The notes: a model not told the origin generated them from the letters alone. Shown: positions 28,324 to 36,616, counted from the stretch's first letter. The stretch is DNA of 64,000 nt from Catenulispora sp. MAP5-51 (GCF_041261205.1 NZ_JBGCCH010000029.1:62001-126000), one strand, 5' to 3'. Numbers and translations are program-made.

Positions 28324-28335
28324 CGTGCCCCGGCA
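28324..28335. promoter_or_regulatory. Candidate PopR-type operator upstream of clpP
   Basis: GTGCC-CC-GGCAC is a perfect 12-bp palindrome in the region just before clpP. The PopR site reported for Streptomyces is, from memory, TCTGCC-N3-GGCAGA, with the same TGCC/GGCA core but a 3-base spacer. The match is suggestive only. Confidence 0.3.
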
Positions 28336-28359
28336 CAGGAGGGCAAGGAACGCCGCGCT

Positions 28360-28383
28360 GCTGTGGGCGGATCAGCCCACAGC
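28360..28383 (-). terminator. Terminator of the nrdAB operon
   Basis: GCTGTGGGC and GCCCACAGC form a perfect 9-bp stem with a GGATCA loop, four bases after the stop of the BtuF-like gene, separating it from clpP. Confidence 0.65.
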
Positions 28384-28386
28384 GGA

Positions 28387-29115
28387 TCAGCTGACAGCAG
28401 CGGCGAGCTGGCGGAGCAGTACGCGGGGGGCCTCGACGAGCGAGGGCCCGTACCAGGTGAGATGCCGGCCGGAGACCAGGGCGGACGGCAGTCCCGGGAA
28501 CGCTTCGGGGCCGTCAGCGGCGCTGAACGCATACGGCTCATCGGGCAGCACGACAAGCTCGGCGCCGCCGGCCAACAGATCGGGCAGTGGGATCTTCGGG
28601 TAGCGCTCGGGATGGTCGGCATAGATGTTCCGCACACCGAGCCGCGCCAGCACGTCACCGGCGAACGTGTCGCGCCCCAGCACCATCCAAGGCCGCCGCC
28701 AGATGGGGACGAACGATGGGACAGGCGGTGGCGTCGGCCCCAGCTCCGTCGCCACCGCCCACGCGGCCTCCGCCTCGTCCAGCCACCGCGGCCGGGCGAG
28801 CCCACATCCATCGGTCAGCATCCGATCCAGCTCGCCGAATGCCTCGTCGAGCGTCCGGATCCGGGTCAGCAGAACCGCGATCCCGGCCTCGCGCAACGCA
28901 GCGAGATCGACCTCCCGGTTCTCCTCCTCGTTCGCCACCACCAGATCCGGGGCCAGCGCGATGATCCGCTCGACATCAGGGTTCTTCGTCCCGCCGATCC
29001 GCTCGACATCCAGCTCGGCCGGATGCGTGCACCACGCCGTCGCCCCGACCAGTAGCCCCGGCGCCGTCGTCGCGATCGCCTCGGTCAACGACGGCACCAG
29101 GGACACCACGCGCAT
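28387..29115 (-). CDS. Cytoplasmic BtuF-like metal/corrinoid-binding protein
   Basis: A 242-residue protein of the periplasmic-binding-protein fold joined by a long helix (helical backbone metal receptor; BtuF/FecB type): VVSLVPSLTEAI start, GGTKNPDVERIIALAPDLVVANEEEN, and a C-terminal AELVVLPDEPYAF segment. Unlike true BtuF it has no signal peptide or lipobox, so it should stay in the cytoplasm. It starts 17 bases after nrdB and is therefore under the cobalamin riboswitch. A role in sensing or holding cobalamin or iron for ribonucleotide reduction is an inference. Confidence 0.8.
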   Translation of the reverse strand: MRVVSLVPSLTEAIATTAPGLLVGATAWCTHPAELDVERIGGTKNPDVERIIALAPDLVVANEEENREVDLAALREAGIAVLLTRIRTLDEAFGELDRMLTDGCGLARPRWLDEAEAAWAVATELGPTPPPVPSFVPIWRRPWMVLGRDTFAGDVLARLGVRNIYADHPERYPKIPLPDLLAGGAELVVLPDEPYAFSAADGPEAFPGLPSALVSGRHLTWYGPSLVEAPRVLLRQLAAAVS

Positions 29116-29132
29116 CAGGGAGCCTTCCGGGA

Positions 29133-30128
29133 TCAGAAGTCGTCGTCGAACGAGACGCTACCGCCGACCGCCACCTGGTAGGCCGAGACCCGCCGCTCGA
29201 AGAAGTTCGACAGCTCCTGCACGTCCTGCAGCTCCATGAACCCCAGCGGGTTCGCGGTCCCGTACACCGCCTCCAGCCCGAGCTGCTCCAGCCGGCGGTC
29301 GGCGACGTGCTCCAGGTAGGCCCGCATGTCCGCCACCGGCAGGCCCGGCACCCCCGCGCCGAGCAGGTCCTGGGCGAACTGCGTCTCGCACTCCACGGCC
29401 TCGGCGAGCATCTCGCGCACCTGGCGCGCCATCTCGTCGTCGAACAGGTCCGGCTCCTCGGCGCGCACCGTCTCCACGACGTCGAAGGCGAAGGCCATGT
29501 GCATCGACTCGTCGCGGAACACCCAGTTGGTGCCGGAGGCCAGGCCGTGCAGCAGGCCCCGGGAGCGCAGGAAGTACACGTAGGCGAAGGCCCCGTAGAA
29601 GAACAGCCCTTCGATGCACGCCGCGAAGCAGATCAGGTTCAGCAGGAACGCCCGGCGGTCGTCCCGCGTCTCCAGGCGTTTCACGTCGCCGAGGGAGTCG
29701 ATCCAGCGGAAGCAGAACTCTGCCTTGCGCCGGATCGAGGGGATGTTCTCCACGGCCGCGAAGGCCGCCGTGCGCTCGTCCTCGTCGGGCACGTAGGTGT
29801 CGAGCAGGTTCAGGTAGAACTGGACGTGCACGGCCTCCTCGAACAGCTGCCGCGACAGGTACAGCCGGCCCTCGGGGCTGTTGACGTGCTGGTACAGGTT
29901 CAGCACGAGGTTGTTCGCCACGATCGTGTCACCGGTGGCGAAGAAGGCGACCAGCCGGGAGACCAGGTGCCGCTCGGCCGGCGAGAGCCGGTCCAGGTCG
30001 GTGAGGTCGCTGTGCAGGTCCACCTCCTCCACGGTCCAGGTGTTCTTGATCGCGTCGCGGTAGCGGTCGAAGAAGTGCGGGTAGCGCATGGGGCGCAGGG
30101 TCAGGTCCAGACCCGGGTCGAGCAGCAT
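29133..30128 (-). CDS. nrdB: Class Ia ribonucleotide reductase, beta subunit
   Basis: A 331-residue R2 protein. Di-iron ligands are visible: D67 (FATGDTIV), E98 and H101 (EEAVH), then Glu in CIEGLFF and Glu/His in RDESMHMAF. The radical tyrosine Y105 lies at the expected seven residues after E98 (EAVHVQFY), so it is the Tyr-radical kind. The C-terminal tail (SVSFDDDF) would dock into NrdA. It follows nrdA after 30 bases. It makes dNDPs with NrdA when oxygen is present. Confidence 0.95.
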   Translation of the reverse strand: MLLDPGLDLTLRPMRYPHFFDRYRDAIKNTWTVEEVDLHSDLTDLDRLSPAERHLVSRLVAFFATGDTIVANNLVLNLYQHVNSPEGRLYLSRQLFEEAVHVQFYLNLLDTYVPDEDERTAAFAAVENIPSIRRKAEFCFRWIDSLGDVKRLETRDDRRAFLLNLICFAACIEGLFFYGAFAYVYFLRSRGLLHGLASGTNWVFRDESMHMAFAFDVVETVRAEEPDLFDDEMARQVREMLAEAVECETQFAQDLLGAGVPGLPVADMRAYLEHVADRRLEQLGLEAVYGTANPLGFMELQDVQELSNFFERRVSAYQVAVGGSVSFDDDF

Positions 30129-30158
30129 GAGAGCGGATTCCTTAGGTGGGGTCTGGCT

Positions 30159-32528
30159 TTACTGGCAGGCTTCGCAGGCTTCGGGGTTCTCCAGCGAGCA
30201 GGCGATGGCCGCGTCGTCGGCGATCACCGCGACCGCCTCCTCCGTGGTCACGGCCACCGTCGCCTGCTGGATGCGCGTCGCCGGCCGCGAGCGCAGGTAG
30301 TACGTCGACTTCAGCCCGGCCTTCCACGCGTACATGTACATCGAGGACAGCTTCCCGATCGTCGGCGCGGCCAGGAACAGGTTCAGCGACTGCGACTGGT
30401 CGACGAACGGCCCGCGCGCGGCGGCCAGGTCGATCAGCGCCTTCTGCGGCAGCTCCCACGCCGTCCGGTACAGGGCCCTGATCTCCGCCGGCAGCGCCTC
30501 GACGCCCTGCACCGACCCCTCGGCGCGCTTGATCGTCTCGCGCACCGCCGGGGTCCACAGCCCCAGCGCCTTCAGCTCGCCGACCAGCGCGCTGTTGATC
30601 TGCAGGAACTCGCCCGAGAGCGTCTCGCGCTTGAACAGGTTCGACACCTGCGGCTCGATGCACTCGTAGCAGCCGGCGATGGAGGCGATGGTCGCGGTCG
30701 GGGCGATCGCCACCAGCAGCGAGTTGCGCAGGCCGGTGGCCGCGATCCGGCCGCGGACCTCGGACCAGCGCGTGGCGAGTTCCGGGGAGGTGGCGACGTT
30801 CCACAGGTCGGGCTGGAGCGCGCCGCGGGCCGCGCGGGTGTCCGCGAACGCCGGGTGCGCGCCGAACTCCTCGGCCAGCCCGGCCGAGGTCTCCAGCGCC
30901 GTCAGGTAGATCTCCTCGGAGATCCGGGTCGACAGCTCCCGCGCCTTGGGGTCGTCGAACGGCAGCCGCAGGGCGAAGAACGCGTCCTGCAGCCCCATCA
31001 GGCCCAGCCCGACCGGACGCCAGCGCGGGTTCGACGCCGCGGTCTGCTCGCTCGGGTAGTAGTTGATGTCGACGACGCGGTCCAGGAAGACGACGGCGGT
31101 GCGGACCGTGGCGCGCAGCCGGTCCCAGTCGACCGCGTCCCGGGACGGCGTCAGGTGCGCGGCCAGGTTGATCGAGCCCAGGTTGCAGACCGCGGTCTCG
31201 GCGTCGGAGGAGACCTCGATGATCTCCGTGCACAGATTCGACAGGTGCACGGTGTTCCCGGGAACGCCGGTCTGGTTGCACAGGTTGTTGGAGGCGTCCT
31301 TGAACGTCATCCAGCCGTTGCCGGTCTGCGCGAGCGTGCGCATCATCTTCCCGTACAGCTCGCGCGCCGAGACCTGGCGGGCGTAGCGGCCCTCGGCCTC
31401 GGCCTCGCGGTACGCCGCGTCGAACTCCGCGCCCCACAGGTCCGGCAGCTCCGGCACCTGATCCGGGTCCATCAGGGACCAGACGCCGTCGGCCTCGACC
31501 CGCCGCATGAACTCGTCCGGGATCCAGTTGGCCAGGTTCAGGTTGTGGGTGCGGCGCGCGTCCTCGCCGGTGTTGTCCCGCAGCTGCAGGAACTCCTCGA
31601 TGTCCGGGTGCCACGGCTCCAGGTACACACACGCCGCGCCCTTGCGCCGGCCGCCCTGGTTGACCGCCGCGACCGAGGAGTCCAGCGTGCGCAGGAAGGG
31701 CACGATGCCGTTGGAACGGCCGTTGGTGCTGCGGATCAGCGCGCCGCGCGAGCGGACGCGGGAGAAGCCGATGCCGATGCCGCCGGCGAACTTCGACAGC
31801 CGCGCGACCTGGTGGTAGCGGTCGTAGATGGAGTCCAGCTCGTCGCGCGGGCTGTCCACGAGGTAGCACGACGACATCTGGGTGTGCCGGGTGCCGGAGT
31901 TGAACAGCGTGGGGGAGCTGGGCAGGTAGGCCAGCGAGGACATCAGGCGGTAGAAGCCGATCGCCTCCTGCGGGTCCTGCGACAGCCCGGCGGCCACGCG
32001 CAGCAGGAAGTGCTGCGGCGTCTCGATGACGCGCCGGGTCACCGGGTGGCGCAGCAGGTAGCGGTCGTAGACGGTGCGCAGCCCGAAGTACTCGAACCGG
32101 AGGTCGCCGTCGGGGTCGATCGCCGCGCCGAACTCCGCCGCCGAGGCGGCGACCAGGTCCGCGGTCACGTCGCCGATCAGGCCCTCCCGATGCCCGACGG
32201 CGATGGACGCGCTGAAGGAGGTCGCGCCCTGGCCCGCGGCCTCGGCGGCGACGACCTCAGCGAGCAGGCGCGCGGCCAGCTTCGAGTACTGCGGCTCCTC
32301 GCCGATCAGCTCGGCGGCGCTCTGGACCGCGAGGTCGGCGATCTGCTCGGCGGTCGCGGCCGGCGGCAGGCCCGCGACGGTCTTGCGGGCGACGCGGCTC
32401 GGGTCGACGTCGGGCAGGTCGGCGGACCAGACGGTGATCCGCTGTTCCAGAGCGTGCTCGGTTTCCTCGACCTGATCGGCCTCAGCAACCTGCGCACCAG
32501 CCGTGGCCTGCTCCAGGGTGACCGTCAC
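30159..32528 (-). CDS. nrdA: Class Ia ribonucleotide reductase, alpha subunit
   Basis: A 789-residue R1 protein. Active-site radical Cys and Glu are in NLCTEI, redox partners in SSCYLVD and AVCNLGSINL, the radical-transfer tyrosines in STYYLRSRP, and the C-terminal regenerating pair in CEAC at the very end. The N-terminal part (residues 30-100) resembles a shortened ATP-cone. GTG start with GAGGAGAAGG upstream. A cobalamin riboswitch and an NrdR-like box precede it, as known for nrdAB of Streptomyces, where the B12-dependent class II enzyme is the alternative. Confidence 0.95.
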   Translation of the reverse strand: MTVTLEQATAGAQVAEADQVEETEHALEQRITVWSADLPDVDPSRVARKTVAGLPPAATAEQIADLAVQSAAELIGEEPQYSKLAARLLAEVVAAEAAGQGATSFSASIAVGHREGLIGDVTADLVAASAAEFGAAIDPDGDLRFEYFGLRTVYDRYLLRHPVTRRVIETPQHFLLRVAAGLSQDPQEAIGFYRLMSSLAYLPSSPTLFNSGTRHTQMSSCYLVDSPRDELDSIYDRYHQVARLSKFAGGIGIGFSRVRSRGALIRSTNGRSNGIVPFLRTLDSSVAAVNQGGRRKGAACVYLEPWHPDIEEFLQLRDNTGEDARRTHNLNLANWIPDEFMRRVEADGVWSLMDPDQVPELPDLWGAEFDAAYREAEAEGRYARQVSARELYGKMMRTLAQTGNGWMTFKDASNNLCNQTGVPGNTVHLSNLCTEIIEVSSDAETAVCNLGSINLAAHLTPSRDAVDWDRLRATVRTAVVFLDRVVDINYYPSEQTAASNPRWRPVGLGLMGLQDAFFALRLPFDDPKARELSTRISEEIYLTALETSAGLAEEFGAHPAFADTRAARGALQPDLWNVATSPELATRWSEVRGRIAATGLRNSLLVAIAPTATIASIAGCYECIEPQVSNLFKRETLSGEFLQINSALVGELKALGLWTPAVRETIKRAEGSVQGVEALPAEIRALYRTAWELPQKALIDLAAARGPFVDQSQSLNLFLAAPTIGKLSSMYMYAWKAGLKSTYYLRSRPATRIQQATVAVTTEEAVAVIADDAAIACSLENPEACEACQ

Positions 32529-32643
32529 AACCTTCTCCTCGCCAGTCGTAGGTCCGGTCCGGACCGATGGCGAGCAGACACCGGAAGGCGCGCTGAAGTC
32601 GCGACGCGTTCCGCCGTCAGCCGTCCCACGCGGCGTCGGACCA

Positions 32644-32668
32644 GCCGTGCCCCACGTCCGGGCACGGC
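32644..32668 (-). promoter_or_regulatory. Hairpin after the riboswitch, candidate expression platform
   Basis: GCCGTGCCC and GGGCACGGC form a 9-bp perfect stem with a 7-base loop directly after the riboswitch P1 helix. It lacks a U-run and lies about 115 bases before the start codon. It may switch with the aptamer to block elongation. Confidence 0.5.
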
Positions 32669-32669
32669 A

Positions 32670-32854
32670 CCGCTGGCAGGTCTTCGGACTCGCGGGCGTT
32701 CCCGGGGACGCGAAAAGCGCTCCGGGACCCTACTGGCCGTCACTTCCCAGGCCCGCCCGAAGGCGTTCGGTGGCCCAGTGTGCACGACGGCGGTCGTTCC
32801 CACTCACCGCTGCGGGGCAGTCCCGGTTTCGCACCGGGTTCCCTCTTGCCTCGG
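32670..32854 (-). promoter_or_regulatory. Cobalamin (adenosylcobalamin) riboswitch upstream of nrdA
   Basis: Read on the minus strand, the leader holds the conserved series of the cobalamin aptamer: GAGGGAACCCGGTGCGAAACC, GGGACTGCCCCGCAGCGGTG, GTGGGAACGACCGCCG, CACTGGG, CTGGGAAGTGACGGCCAGTA and the B12 box GTCCGAAGACCTGCC. The ends (CCGAGGC and GCCAGCGG) can pair as P1. It should turn off nrdAB when cobalamin is plentiful, leaving the B12-dependent enzyme to work, as shown for the Streptomyces nrdABS operon. Confidence 0.92.
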
Positions 32855-32896
32855 CCGTCGCCCTGTCGGGGGAGGCGGCCGAACCAGCTGCGTCGG

Positions 32897-32912
32897 ACAC
32901 CATATCTTGTGG
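32897..32912. promoter_or_regulatory. NrdR-box-like site
   Basis: ACACCATATCTTGTGG fits the 16-bp NrdR consensus (acaCwAtATaTwGtgt) in most positions. It lies just upstream of the riboswitch, where the nrdA promoter should be. NrdR boxes are usually paired; no good second copy was found at the expected distance. Confidence 0.5.
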
Positions 32913-32989
32913 CGGGCCGGAATCTCCAATCAACATGCTGTATGTCAGAGGGCTTCTGCAAGATTCAGTCCACAATGCAAGGATGGAGC

Positions 32990-33550
32990 ATGGCCAAGTT
33001 GATCTATTCGGCGATCGCCTCGCTCGACGGGTACGTGGAGGACGCCGGCGGCGCGTTCGAGTGGGCCGCGCCCGACGAACAGGTGCACATGTTCGTCAAC
33101 GACCTCGAACGTTACGTCGGCACGTACCTCTACGGCCGCCGGATGTACGAGACGATGCGCTACTGGGAGACCGAGGGCGCGAGTCTCGGCGGATCCCCTG
33201 TGGCCCGGGACTATGCGGGGATCTGGCGGGCGGCTGAGAAGATCGTCTACTCGCGGACGCTCGAATCCGTGTCGACCGCTCAGACACGGCTGGAGCGGGA
33301 GTTCGACGCCGACGCCGTCCGGCGGCTCAAAGAGGCCTCGCCCTCGGACCTGACCATCGGCGGTGCCGAGCTGGCCGGCCAGGCGATCGCCGCGGGCCTG
33401 GTGGACGAGATCCAGCTGCTGCTGAACCCGATCCTGGTGGGCGGCGGCAAGCCCGCCCTGCCCCAGGATGTGCGCGTGTCGCTGGAACTGGTGGACGAGC
33501 GCCGCTTCGCCGGCGGCGTCGTGTTCCTGCGCTACGCCGTCGTGGGCTGA
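32990..33550 (+). CDS. Dihydrofolate reductase family protein (RibD C-terminal fold)
   Basis: A 186-residue single-domain protein: MAKLIYSAIASLDGYVEDAGG, the LYGRRMYETMRYWE helix, IWRAAEKIVYSRTL, and LTIGGAELAGQAIAAGLVDEI, a pattern of the RibD_C/DHFR-like group found as many copies in actinomycetes. NADPH is the likely cofactor; the substrate is unknown. ATG at 32990 was taken (ATG 15 bases upstream is also possible). It is divergent from nrdA and ends directly at the convergent PPOX gene. Confidence 0.85.
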   Translation: MAKLIYSAIASLDGYVEDAGGAFEWAAPDEQVHMFVNDLERYVGTYLYGRRMYETMRYWETEGASLGGSPVARDYAGIWRAAEKIVYSRTLESVSTAQTRLEREFDADAVRRLKEASPSDLTIGGAELAGQAIAAGLVDEIQLLLNPILVGGGKPALPQDVRVSLELVDERRFAGGVVFLRYAVVG

Positions 33551-33940
33551 CTACTGGAAGGTCGCGTGCGCCGGCCGCAGGTAGATCCGCACGCGGGCCG
33601 GCGCGTCGCCCACCGGGCCGTCCATCGGCAGCGCGTAGCGGTCGGCCAGGACGGCGAAGAACTCGCCCTCCGGGTCCGGCTCGATGCGCTCCACGGTGCC
33701 GCGCAGCTCCAGGTAGCGGTACGGCGCCTCGGGGTCGTTGATCGAGACCGCGGCGCTCGGGCGCTCGCTGAGCTCGCGGTACTTCGCGCGCTTGGTCGAG
33801 GTGGTGAAGGACAGGAACTCGCCGTCCCACAGGAACCACATGGGGTTCACGTGCGGGGTGCCGTCGGCGCGGATGGTCGCCAGGTGGCAGAAGACCGGGC
33901 GCTCGAGCAGGTCGGCGTGGGAATCGGGGATGACGGACAT
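33551..33940 (-). CDS. PPOX-class flavin/F420-dependent protein
   Basis: A 129-residue split-barrel protein of the pyridoxamine-phosphate-oxidase-like class: VFCHLATIRADGTPHVNPMWF and FLSFTTSTKRAKYREL, typical of F420- or FMN-binding members in actinobacteria, which act as small reductases. Its stop adjoins the stop of the convergent gene with no space for a terminator. A C-terminal RPAHATFQ replaces the usual pyridoxal-phosphate contacts. Confidence 0.85.
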   Translation of the reverse strand: MSVIPDSHADLLERPVFCHLATIRADGTPHVNPMWFLWDGEFLSFTTSTKRAKYRELSERPSAAVSINDPEAPYRYLELRGTVERIEPDPEGEFFAVLADRYALPMDGPVGDAPARVRIYLRPAHATFQ

Positions 33941-33998
33941 GCCTCTACTCCAACGCGGTGTGCGGGAACGGGCAAGGAGAGAGTCGGACTTGCTGCGA

Positions 33999-34655
33999 TC
34001 ACGAATCGTGATCGCCGGGGGCTGCGATGCCCGTGCGCATCACGGCCCACCACTCGGCGACCCGGTCGGCGACGTCGGCGTGGCCCGCCAGGATGCCGGA
34101 CACGTGCTGGACGCCCTGGAAGCCGGCGATCGAGGCCCGGGCCAGGGCCGCGGGATCGGCGCCGGGGCGCAGTTCGCCCTGTTCGGCGGCGGTGTGGAAG
34201 AGCCCTGTCGCGGTGGCGATCCAGTCCACGAAGGGCAGGGGCACCGGCTCGGCGATCTGCGAGCGCTCGGCCTGCAGGCGGACGGTCGCGCGGACGACGG
34301 GGTCCTCGCGGATCTGCGCCGCCACCCGGGCGAAGATCTCGCCGAGCAGGTCCAGCACGCGGTCGTTGCCCGGCCGGGCTTCGGCGATCACCGCGGGCCA
34401 CTGCTCGTAGCACTCGCGCAGGATCGCCACGACCAGACTCGCCTTGGCCGGGAAGTGGAACGCCAGCGCCCCCTTGGTGACTCCGGCACGCGCGGCGATC
34501 TCGCTGGTGGTGGCCGCCGCGTAGCCGACCTCTGCGAAGCACTCCGCCGCGGCCAGCACGATGGCACGGCGCGTGCGGCGGGCCCGCTCCTGCGTCGGCT
34601 CGGCGGGCGAGCGGTGGTCGGCCCGGGAGCGGGGGTCGGCCGGCGGCGGCGTCAT
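33999..34655 (-). CDS. TetR-family regulator, gamma-butyrolactone-receptor-like (ScbR/ArpA type)
   Basis: A 218-residue repressor. The HTH (RRAIVLAAAECFAEVGYAAATTSEIAARAGVTKGALAFHFPAK, quoted in pieces elsewhere) is close to ScbR/ArpA receptors, and the C-terminal part (DWIATATGLFHTAAEQGELRPG, IAGFQGVQHVSG) follows the same pattern with the Trp often found in the ligand pocket. ATG at 34655 begins 4 bases after the oxidoreductase stop. A 24-bp ARE-like operator lies upstream of that operon, so autoregulation is likely. No butyrolactone synthase gene (afsA) is in the window; the ligand may be a different small molecule. Confidence 0.82.
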   Translation of the reverse strand: MTPPPADPRSRADHRSPAEPTQERARRTRRAIVLAAAECFAEVGYAAATTSEIAARAGVTKGALAFHFPAKASLVVAILRECYEQWPAVIAEARPGNDRVLDLLGEIFARVAAQIREDPVVRATVRLQAERSQIAEPVPLPFVDWIATATGLFHTAAEQGELRPGADPAALARASIAGFQGVQHVSGILAGHADVADRVAEWWAVMRTGIAAPGDHDS

Positions 34656-34659
34656 GCGT

Positions 34660-35634
34660 TCAGCCCTGGACCGCGACGACGGTCTTGCCCGGGCTGCGGT
34701 TCTCGGCCTGCGCGACGTGCGCCTCGATCGCCTCGTCCCAGCCGATGACGCGCGGCGCCGGGATGGCCAGCCCCTCGGCGGTGAGCGCGAAGACCCCTGC
34801 GATGAGGGCGCCGACCGCGGCGGCGTCGCCCCGGGCCCGGTTGATGATGCTGAAGCCGGCCGTGGTCCAGTTGTTGCGGCGGAGCTCGGCCAGGGTGGGG
34901 GCGTCCGGGTCGGGCTGGCCGGCGGCGGCGCCGTAGCTGACCAGCCGGCCGCCGGGGGCCAGCAGGCCCGGCATCGCGGCGGACACGTCGCCGCCGATGG
35001 ACTCCAGGACCACGTCGAAGGGGGCGTCGTCGGCGGCCTTGCGGGCGTTGGCGGCGAAGTCGGCGTCGCGGATCGCCGGCCGGTAGGCGGCGGCCAGGGA
35101 GCCGGCCGAGCGCGCGCTCGTGCCGCCGACCAGGGCCCGCGGCTGCCGCAGCGCCAGGACCGCGGCCAGTGCGTCGCCCACACCGCCGCCCGCGCCGGTG
35201 ACCAGGATCCGGTCCTCGGCGGCGACGTGCGCGGCCCGCGCCAGGCCGACCGCGGTGGCCCAGGTGAGCGGGACGGTGGTGGCGGCCTCCAGGGCCAGGC
35301 CGTCCGGCACCCGCGCGGCCAGCCCGGCCTCGGCGACCACGGTCTCGGCCAGGCCGCCGCCGTCCACGGTGAACGCCACGACGGTGTCCCCGACCGCGAA
35401 CCCGCTCACGCCCTCCCCGAGCGCGGCCACCTCGCCGCCGACCTCCATGCCCGGCACGAACGGCCAGCTGCCGGCGTACCCCGGCGCCCCGCGCCGGGCC
35501 AGCACGTCCACGAAGTTCAGACCGGCGAAGCGCACGGAGATCGCGAGCTGCCCGGCGCCCGGAGCCGGCGCGGCGATGTCGACCTCTGCGACGTTCTCCG
35601 GGCCGCCGGGCGCGCTGAACTGGATGGCCTTCAT
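34660..35634 (-). CDS. Quinone-oxidoreductase-like medium-chain dehydrogenase
   Basis: A 324-residue NADP(H)-dependent oxidoreductase of the zinc-independent QOR group: MKAIQFSAPGGPENV, PGMEVGGEVAALGEGV, and the Rossmann motif GAGGGVG near residue 150. No structural zinc cysteines are present. Such enzymes reduce quinones or enones and protect against reactive carbonyls. ATG at 35634. Together with the downstream ScbR-like regulator it forms an operon behind an ARE-like operator. Confidence 0.9.
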   Translation of the reverse strand: MKAIQFSAPGGPENVAEVDIAAPAPGAGQLAISVRFAGLNFVDVLARRGAPGYAGSWPFVPGMEVGGEVAALGEGVSGFAVGDTVVAFTVDGGGLAETVVAEAGLAARVPDGLALEAATTVPLTWATAVGLARAAHVAAEDRILVTGAGGGVGDALAAVLALRQPRALVGGTSARSAGSLAAAYRPAIRDADFAANARKAADDAPFDVVLESIGGDVSAAMPGLLAPGGRLVSYGAAAGQPDPDAPTLAELRRNNWTTAGFSIINRARGDAAAVGALIAGVFALTAEGLAIPAPRVIGWDEAIEAHVAQAENRSPGKTVVAVQG

Positions 35635-35681
35635 GGTGGGTCCCCTCCCGTGTCGGTGCCGCGGCAGCTGCCGCTTCAAGA

Positions 35682-35705
35682 AAAATACCGGCTGGCCGGT
35701 TTCTT
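35682..35705. promoter_or_regulatory. ARE-like operator of the ScbR-type regulator
   Basis: AAAATACCGGC-TG-GCCGGTTTCTT: 11-base arms pair at 9 positions, 48 bases before the oxidoreductase start. AT-rich ends and ACCGGC/GCCGGT core match the autoregulatory elements bound by gamma-butyrolactone receptors. Confidence 0.65.
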
Positions 35706-35785
35706 GTCGACCATGGCAATACCTGAGAGGGGTGACCGCCGGGCTGATCTCGGAGATGACCTCAGAGACGACCTCGGAGGCGACC

Positions 35786-36616
35786 TCAGCGGAAGGCTGC
35801 CGCGTTCCGCTCGGCCCACACCCCGAACGCCGCCGCCGGCCGGCCGAGCACCCGCTCGACGTCCGGGCTGACCTGCTGCTCCTCGGCCGTCGGCGCGCCG
35901 AGGATGGCCAGCGTCCCCTCGACCACCGCCGGCGGCATGAACTGCGTCATCTGGGCCTTCGCCTCCTCGCGCGACATCTCGACGAACGTCACCGGCGCGC
36001 CGATCGCCTCGGCGATGGCCGCCGCGCGCTGGCGCGGTGTGGTCGGCGCGGGGCCGGTGAGGACGTATGTGGCGCCGGTGTGGCCGTCCTCGGTGAGCAC
36101 CGCGGCGGCCACCGCGGCCACGTCGTCCGGGTCCACGAACGGCAGCCCGACCTCGGCGAACGGGGCCGGGGCGATGCGCTGGGCGCGGATCGGCTCGGCC
36201 CAGGCGAAGGCGTTGGAGTCCAGGCCGCCCGAGCGCAGGATCGTGTAGTCGAGTCCTGAGGCGGCGACGGCCTGTTCGAAGCGCTCGGCGTGCTCGTAGG
36301 CGCCGCCGGGGCGGGTGCCGACGCCCTGCGAGGAGACCAGCACCACCCGGCCGACACCGGCGGCCCGGGCCTGGGCCAGCACGCCGGCCGGGTCGTCGCC
36401 CGCGACCAGCAGGAACAGGGCCTTCGCGCCCTGCAGCGCGTCCTTCAGTTCGGCCGGTGTGCCGAGGTCGGCGGCGACGGCGCGGACGCCGGCCGGGACG
36501 TCGGCGCCGGCATCCTGGATGTGCCGCGAAACGGCGGTCACCGGGTGTCCGGCGGCGGCCAGCGTCCGGACCAGGGTCCGGCCGACGTTCCCGGTGGCAC
36601 CTGTCACAACGATCAT
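35786..36616 (-). CDS. NmrA-like atypical SDR (NAD(P)-binding)
   Basis: A 276-residue protein starting MIVVTGATGNVG with TGATGNVG cofactor site, then VLVSSQGVG and a substrate region lacking YxxxK. This is the NmrA/QOR2-like group which either reduces quinones or senses redox through NADP. ATG at 36616. It is divergent from a TetR gene with two inverted AGTTAG repeats between them, so it is probably the target of that regulator. Confidence 0.88.
   Translation of the reverse strand: MIVVTGATGNVGRTLVRTLAAAGHPVTAVSRHIQDAGADVPAGVRAVAADLGTPAELKDALQGAKALFLLVAGDDPAGVLAQARAAGVGRVVLVSSQGVGTRPGGAYEHAERFEQAVAASGLDYTILRSGGLDSNAFAWAEPIRAQRIAPAPFAEVGLPFVDPDDVAAVAAAVLTEDGHTGATYVLTGPAPTTPRQRAAAIAEAIGAPVTFVEMSREEAKAQMTQFMPPAVVEGTLAILGAPTAEEQQVSPDVERVLGRPAAAFGVWAERNAAAFR

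Larger units (their letters stand above)
32529..32989. other. Intergenic region between nrdA and the dihydrofolate-reductase-like gene
   Basis: This 461-base gap contains the nrdA leader with riboswitch and following hairpin, the NrdR-like box, and the start region of the divergent gene. No extra gene is seen. Between 32855 and 32896 nothing is recognised. Confidence 0.7.

Noticed and set aside
29307-33002. A 1231-codon open frame on the plus strand over nrdB and nrdA
   Set aside because: It is antisense to two fully recognised genes, runs through the riboswitch, and its product is Arg/Gln/His-rich without motifs; a usual effect of high GC content.
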